Below, piece by piece: positions 60,516 through 64,000 of a DNA stretch of 64,000 nucleotides (positions are counted from its first letter, which is position 1; each line of letters opens with the position of its first letter). Location: positions 60,599,202-60,663,201 of the forward strand of contig OX359264.1 of NCBI GenBank assembly GCA_947179155.2. The letters are read 5' to 3'. The stretch is from Hedera helix (Eukaryota; Streptophyta; Magnoliopsida; Apiales; Araliaceae). The notes below the pieces were generated by a model. It ran no database searches. It saw nothing but the letters and a program-made list of their open reading frames with translations, and was not told the origin of the DNA. A program made the position numbers and the translations under genes.

Positions 60516-61724
60516 TTACTCAAATAAAAACGGGTAGTTTGTTTTCATATCCTCCTCTAGTTCCCACGTAGCTTCTTCAATTGCGTGATTTCTCCAAAGT
60601 ACTTTGACAGAATGAATTATCTTATTCCTCAGTTTCTGTTCCTTCCTATCGAGTATCTGAACAGGAACTTCTTCATATGATAAGTCCTTCTCGACTTGAA
60701 TTGGTTCATAGGAGATAACGTGTTTGTAGTCCGGTTTATATGGCCGTAACACTGACACGTGAAACACGTTGTGAATGTGCTCCAGTTCAGGAGGTAATGC
60801 TACTTCGTACGCCACTTCACCAACTCGCCTCAAGATTTCGAACGATCCTATGAACCTAGGGCTCAGCTTGCCCTTCTTACCAAAACGGATTTTCCCCTTC
60901 CAGGGAGATACCTTCAGAAATACGAAACTGCCCACGTCGAAGTCCCGCTTTTGGCGATGCAAATCTGCGTACTTCTTTTGACGATCTTGAGCTGCTACCA
61001 GTCGATTCCTGATAAGTTGTACTGTGTCTGCAGTCTGCTGCACCATTTCAGGTCCAAGCATTCTTCGTTCACCGACCTCGTCCCAACACAACGGTGTTCG
61101 ACATTTTCTTCCATAAAGCGCTTCGTATGGTGGCATACCGATACTAGCGTGGTAGCTGTTATTGTAAGCGAACTCCACCAGTGGCAAATGGTCATCCCAA
61201 CTGCCCTTTAGAACCATTACGACCGCTCGGAGCATATCCTCCAAGGTCTGAATCGTTCGCTCGCTCTGGCCGTCAGTTTGAGGATGGTATGCTGTACTCA
61301 ACCTCAACTGTGTACCCATCCTTGCTTGCAGACTTTTCCAAAAATTTGACGTGAAGCGCGGATCTCTGTCGGACACAATCGATACCGGTACTCCATGTCG
61401 TGACACTATCTCCTTCACATAGAGCTTCGCTAACTGCTCCAGATTGTACCGTATTCTGATAGGTAGAAAATGAGCTGACTTGGTCAGACGATCCACTATT
61501 ACCCAGATGGCGTCCAAACCTTTATGTGTCGGTGGCAAACCCACCACAAAATCCATCGTGATGTGCTCCCACTTCCACTCGGGAATCTCTAGTGGTTGAA
61601 GCAGCCCGCTCGGCCGCTGATGCTCTGCTTTAACCCGCTGGCATGTCAGACATCGACTGACACATTCTGCCACTTCCTTCTTCATATTCGGCCACCAAAA
61701 ATATTTCCTTAAATCCTGATACAT
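60516..61724 (-). CDS. Family-B gypsy integrase part (after frame break)
   Basis: 402 codons. Includes CLTCQRVKAEHQ (integrase zinc half), the DDE core (TMDFVVG, VSDRDPRFTS, GQSERTIQT), RFIGSFEIL and a chromodomain-like end (VLWRNHAIEEATWELE). It is about 60% alike by eye to the integrase of the complete element. It begins at an internal ATG behind a deletion and frame change at about 61725-61750, so it is a fragment of the polyprotein. Confidence 0.9.
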   Translation of the reverse strand: MYQDLRKYFWWPNMKKEVAECVSRCLTCQRVKAEHQRPSGLLQPLEIPEWKWEHITMDFVVGLPPTHKGLDAIWVIVDRLTKSAHFLPIRIRYNLEQLAKLYVKEIVSRHGVPVSIVSDRDPRFTSNFWKSLQARMGTQLRLSTAYHPQTDGQSERTIQTLEDMLRAVVMVLKGSWDDHLPLVEFAYNNSYHASIGMPPYEALYGRKCRTPLCWDEVGERRMLGPEMVQQTADTVQLIRNRLVAAQDRQKKYADLHRQKRDFDVGSFVFLKVSPWKGKIRFGKKGKLSPRFIGSFEILRRVGEVAYEVALPPELEHIHNVFHVSVLRPYKPDYKHVISYEPIQVEKDLSYEEVPVQILDRKEQKLRNKIIHSVKVLWRNHAIEEATWELEEDMKTNYPFLFE

Positions 61725-61740
61725 CTTCGTACTCTTCGTA

Positions 61741-64000
61741 TTACCTTGTACTGTGAGCTCCCTGAAGAATCTCTTCCCGAAGCTCCGGATCTAACGGTAC
61801 CCAGACTCTCCCTTCAAACCTTAGCAACCCTGTGCTATCAATCTTGTACTTAAGCTCCTCGCCTTCAGCAAGTCGCTTCTTAATACTATCACAATCTTCA
61901 TCCTTTTCCTGAGCCTCTTTGATCTTGTCTAATAAGGTCGGGCTTGCTGATACTGTAAATAACTTCTCGTCTGGCTCCATCGGATATTTGATCTCCAACT
62001 CCAAACGTTCAAAATCTCTCACCAACTCTTCCTGATTTGTTAGCTTCAACAACTTCTCCCTGCCTTTTCTGCTCAAAGCATCTGCTACTACATTAGCCTT
62101 GCCCGGATGGTACAGAATTTCACAGTCGTAGTCTTTGATCAATTCTAACCATCGGCGCTGCCTCATATTCAACTCCTTTTGAGTGAAGATATATTTCAGA
62201 CTTTTGTGGTCTGTATATATCTCACACTTCTCGCCATATAGGTAGTGCCTCCAAATCTTCAGGGCAAAAACTACCGCTGCTAACTCCAGGTCATGAGTCG
62301 GGTAACCCTTCTCATAATCCTTTAACTGACGTGACGCATACGCAATGACCTTGCCGTGTTGCATTAGCACACAACCAAGACCTTTGTGTGACGCATCACT
62401 GTACACTACGAACCCTCCCGTGTCGTCCGGTAAAGCCAACACTGGTGCCTGGCTCAACCTCTTTTTCAACTCCATAAAACTTTCCTCGCACTTCTCCGAC
62501 CAAACAAACTTCACAGTCTTTCGGGTAAGATTGGTCAACGGTGATGCTATCTTCGAAAAATCCTGAATGAATCTCCGATAATACCCCGCTAACCCTAAGA
62601 AACTCCTGATCTCAGTCGGCGTTTTCGGTTGTTCCCAATTGATAACTGCCTCCACCTTCGCTGGATCCACCGAAACACCGTCTTTGTCGATAACATGACC
62701 TAGAAACTGTACCCTCTGCAACCAAAATTCACACTTCGAAAACTTAGCGTACAGCTTCTCCCTTCTCAAAGCCTCCAATGCGATCCGTAAGTGTTCTGCA
62801 TATTCTTCCTCCGTCTTCGAATACACCAATATGTCATCAATGAATACGACCACGAACTTGTCCAAGTACTGCTTGAACACTCTGTTCATCATATCCATGA
62901 ATGCCGCTGGTGCATTCGTCAGTCCAAATGACATCACTAGAAACTCGAAATGACCATAACGAGTTCTGAATGCCGTTTTCGGGATATCCTCCTCCCTCAC
63001 CTTCAGTTGATGATAACCCGTCCTCAAATCTATTTTCGAAAAGTATTTCGCTCCCTTAAGTTGATCAAACAGATCATCAATTCTGGGCAGCGGATATCTG
63101 TTCTTAATGGTGACCTTGTTCAACTCCCGGTAATCAATACAAAGCCTCATCGAACCATCCTTCTTCTTTACAAACAGAACCGGCGCTCCCCATGGTGACA
63201 CGCTTGGTCTGATGTAACCTTTATCTAACAGTTCCTGCAGCTGAACCATCAATTCTTTCATTTCTACTGGTGCCATACGATACGGCGCCTTTGATATCGG
63301 TGCGGTCCCCGGTACCAAATCAATAACAAACTCCACTTCTCTGTCCGGCGGTAACCCCGGAATCTCTTCTGGGAAAACATCAGCGAATTCCCGTACAACA
63401 GGTATCTGACTCAGTTCGCCCTCGACACGTTGAGTATCGACCACATGAGCCAAATAACCTACGCACCCTTTCCTGAGCAACTTTCGTGCTTGCATCATCG
63501 TCAGACAACTTGATTGTCTCGGCGATTTACTACCGTAAAATATAACTTTGGACTTATTCGGAGTCTTTAAGTGCACACACTTCTTCTTACAGTCAATAAC
63601 CGCCCCGTGACTCGATAGCCAATCCATCCCTAAGATTACATCAAACTCCCCCAGACGAATCGGTATCAAATCTACGTTAAGTCTAAACCCTCGTAATTCA
63701 GCACAACAGTTCCTATGAATGTAGTCTACGGGAATGATTTCTTTGTTTGCTACTTCTACGTTCATAGGGTGTTCTAGCTTTTCTTGAGGTAAATCTAATC
63801 TCTTAGCAAAATCTTCAGAAACAAATGAGCAGGTAGCACCCGAATCAAACAATACATATGCATTAATACCATTGATCGGGATGATACCTGACACCACGTC
63901 CTTGGAGTCGACTGCATCCTGCACAGTCATGTTGAAGGTGCGCGCTGTGGGTCGGTTGGCCTGACTGGCTGGCCCTCCAATGCTCAGCCTGTTGTTGTTG
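61741..64000 (-). CDS. Family-B gypsy Gag-Pol part, runs off the window
   Basis: The frame is open from the window edge through MTVQDAVDSKDVVSG to a TAA after GAHSTR. It contains the protease LFDSGATCSFVSE, reverse transcriptase (FIDDILVYS), RNase H (VYSDASHKGLG, IYTDHKSLKY) and the start of the H2C2 linker (WVPLDPELREEIL). The region before the protease (RPTARTFN and upstream) is the end of gag, so the CCHC knuckles and 5' LTR lie outside. The frame ends by a small deletion in the H-S-T-R-Y-A-I-H-P-G segment, seen by comparison with related elements. Confidence 0.92.
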   Translation of the reverse strand, partial: NNNRLSIGGPASQANRPTARTFNMTVQDAVDSKDVVSGIIPINGINAYVLFDSGATCSFVSEDFAKRLDLPQEKLEHPMNVEVANKEIIPVDYIHRNCCAELRGFRLNVDLIPIRLGEFDVILGMDWLSSHGAVIDCKKKCVHLKTPNKSKVIFYGSKSPRQSSCLTMMQARKLLRKGCVGYLAHVVDTQRVEGELSQIPVVREFADVFPEEIPGLPPDREVEFVIDLVPGTAPISKAPYRMAPVEMKELMVQLQELLDKGYIRPSVSPWGAPVLFVKKKDGSMRLCIDYRELNKVTIKNRYPLPRIDDLFDQLKGAKYFSKIDLRTGYHQLKVREEDIPKTAFRTRYGHFEFLVMSFGLTNAPAAFMDMMNRVFKQYLDKFVVVFIDDILVYSKTEEEYAEHLRIALEALRREKLYAKFSKCEFWLQRVQFLGHVIDKDGVSVDPAKVEAVINWEQPKTPTEIRSFLGLAGYYRRFIQDFSKIASPLTNLTRKTVKFVWSEKCEESFMELKKRLSQAPVLALPDDTGGFVVYSDASHKGLGCVLMQHGKVIAYASRQLKDYEKGYPTHDLELAAVVFALKIWRHYLYGEKCEIYTDHKSLKYIFTQKELNMRQRRWLELIKDYDCEILYHPGKANVVADALSRKGREKLLKLTNQEELVRDFERLELEIKYPMEPDEKLFTVSASPTLLDKIKEAQEKDEDCDSIKKRLAEGEELKYKIDSTGLLRFEGRVWVPLDPELREEILQGAHSTR

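Larger units (their letters stand above)
56569..64000 (-). mobile_element. Second Ty3/gypsy retrotransposon (family B), 5' part outside
   Basis: 3' LTR, purine tract and Pol in one orientation. The 5' end (gag, primer site, 5' LTR) is beyond base 64000. Gene order and tail match the chromovirus type of the complete element, but the protein has a visible frame break. Confidence 0.92.

Overview
The window is eudicot plant nuclear DNA. Genes have introns with GT-AG borders, intergenic DNA is AT-rich, and plant-only families are present (11S seed globulin, ALOG/LSH, patellin, plant mobile domain). The 11S globulin resembles sesame-type legumins, so an asterid of the Lamiales is my best guess, from memory only.

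Left part (1-23.3 kb) is gene-bearing. It holds the 3' part of SLU7 (splicing factor, +), a DUF761-like pseudogene broken by a hAT-type MITE, a complete 4-exon 11S globulin gene with four RY elements in its promoter, a two-exon gene for a small secreted protein of unknown function (-), a patellin pseudogene (-), an SMC1 3'-end pseudogene (-), and a 5-exon gene for an S26 signal-peptidase-like protein that lacks the expected catalytic serine (+).

Middle part (26-48.6 kb) is a nest of transposons. Two solo LTRs keep perfect 5-bp target-site duplications (26010-27821, ACTTA; 28215-31250, ACGTG). An old Mutator-like element (33167-48572) has terminal inverted repeats of several hundred bases and contains a FAR1-type N-terminus and a degenerate plant-mobile-domain (PMD) ORF. 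A young complete Ty3/gypsy element (33251-44532, minus strand, TSD ACCTA, two 3220-bp almost identical LTRs) has landed inside its left inverted repeat, and a Copia-type LTR lies in its interior.

Right part (48.6-64 kb) holds an intact single-exon ALOG/LSH gene followed by microsatellites and a 60-bp-arm hairpin, a decayed L1-type LINE, a 1.3-kb minisatellite with a 32-bp unit, and a second Ty3/gypsy element (minus strand) with a 3.9-kb LTR that runs off the window inside its gag region.

The genes do not form a functional cluster. The most unusual items are the MULE/PMD/gypsy nest, the out-of-frame 32-bp repeat that stays largely open in several frames, the S26-like protein with altered active-site residues, the hairpin behind the LSH gene, and ORF breaks at the same RNase H-integrase junction in both gypsy elements.
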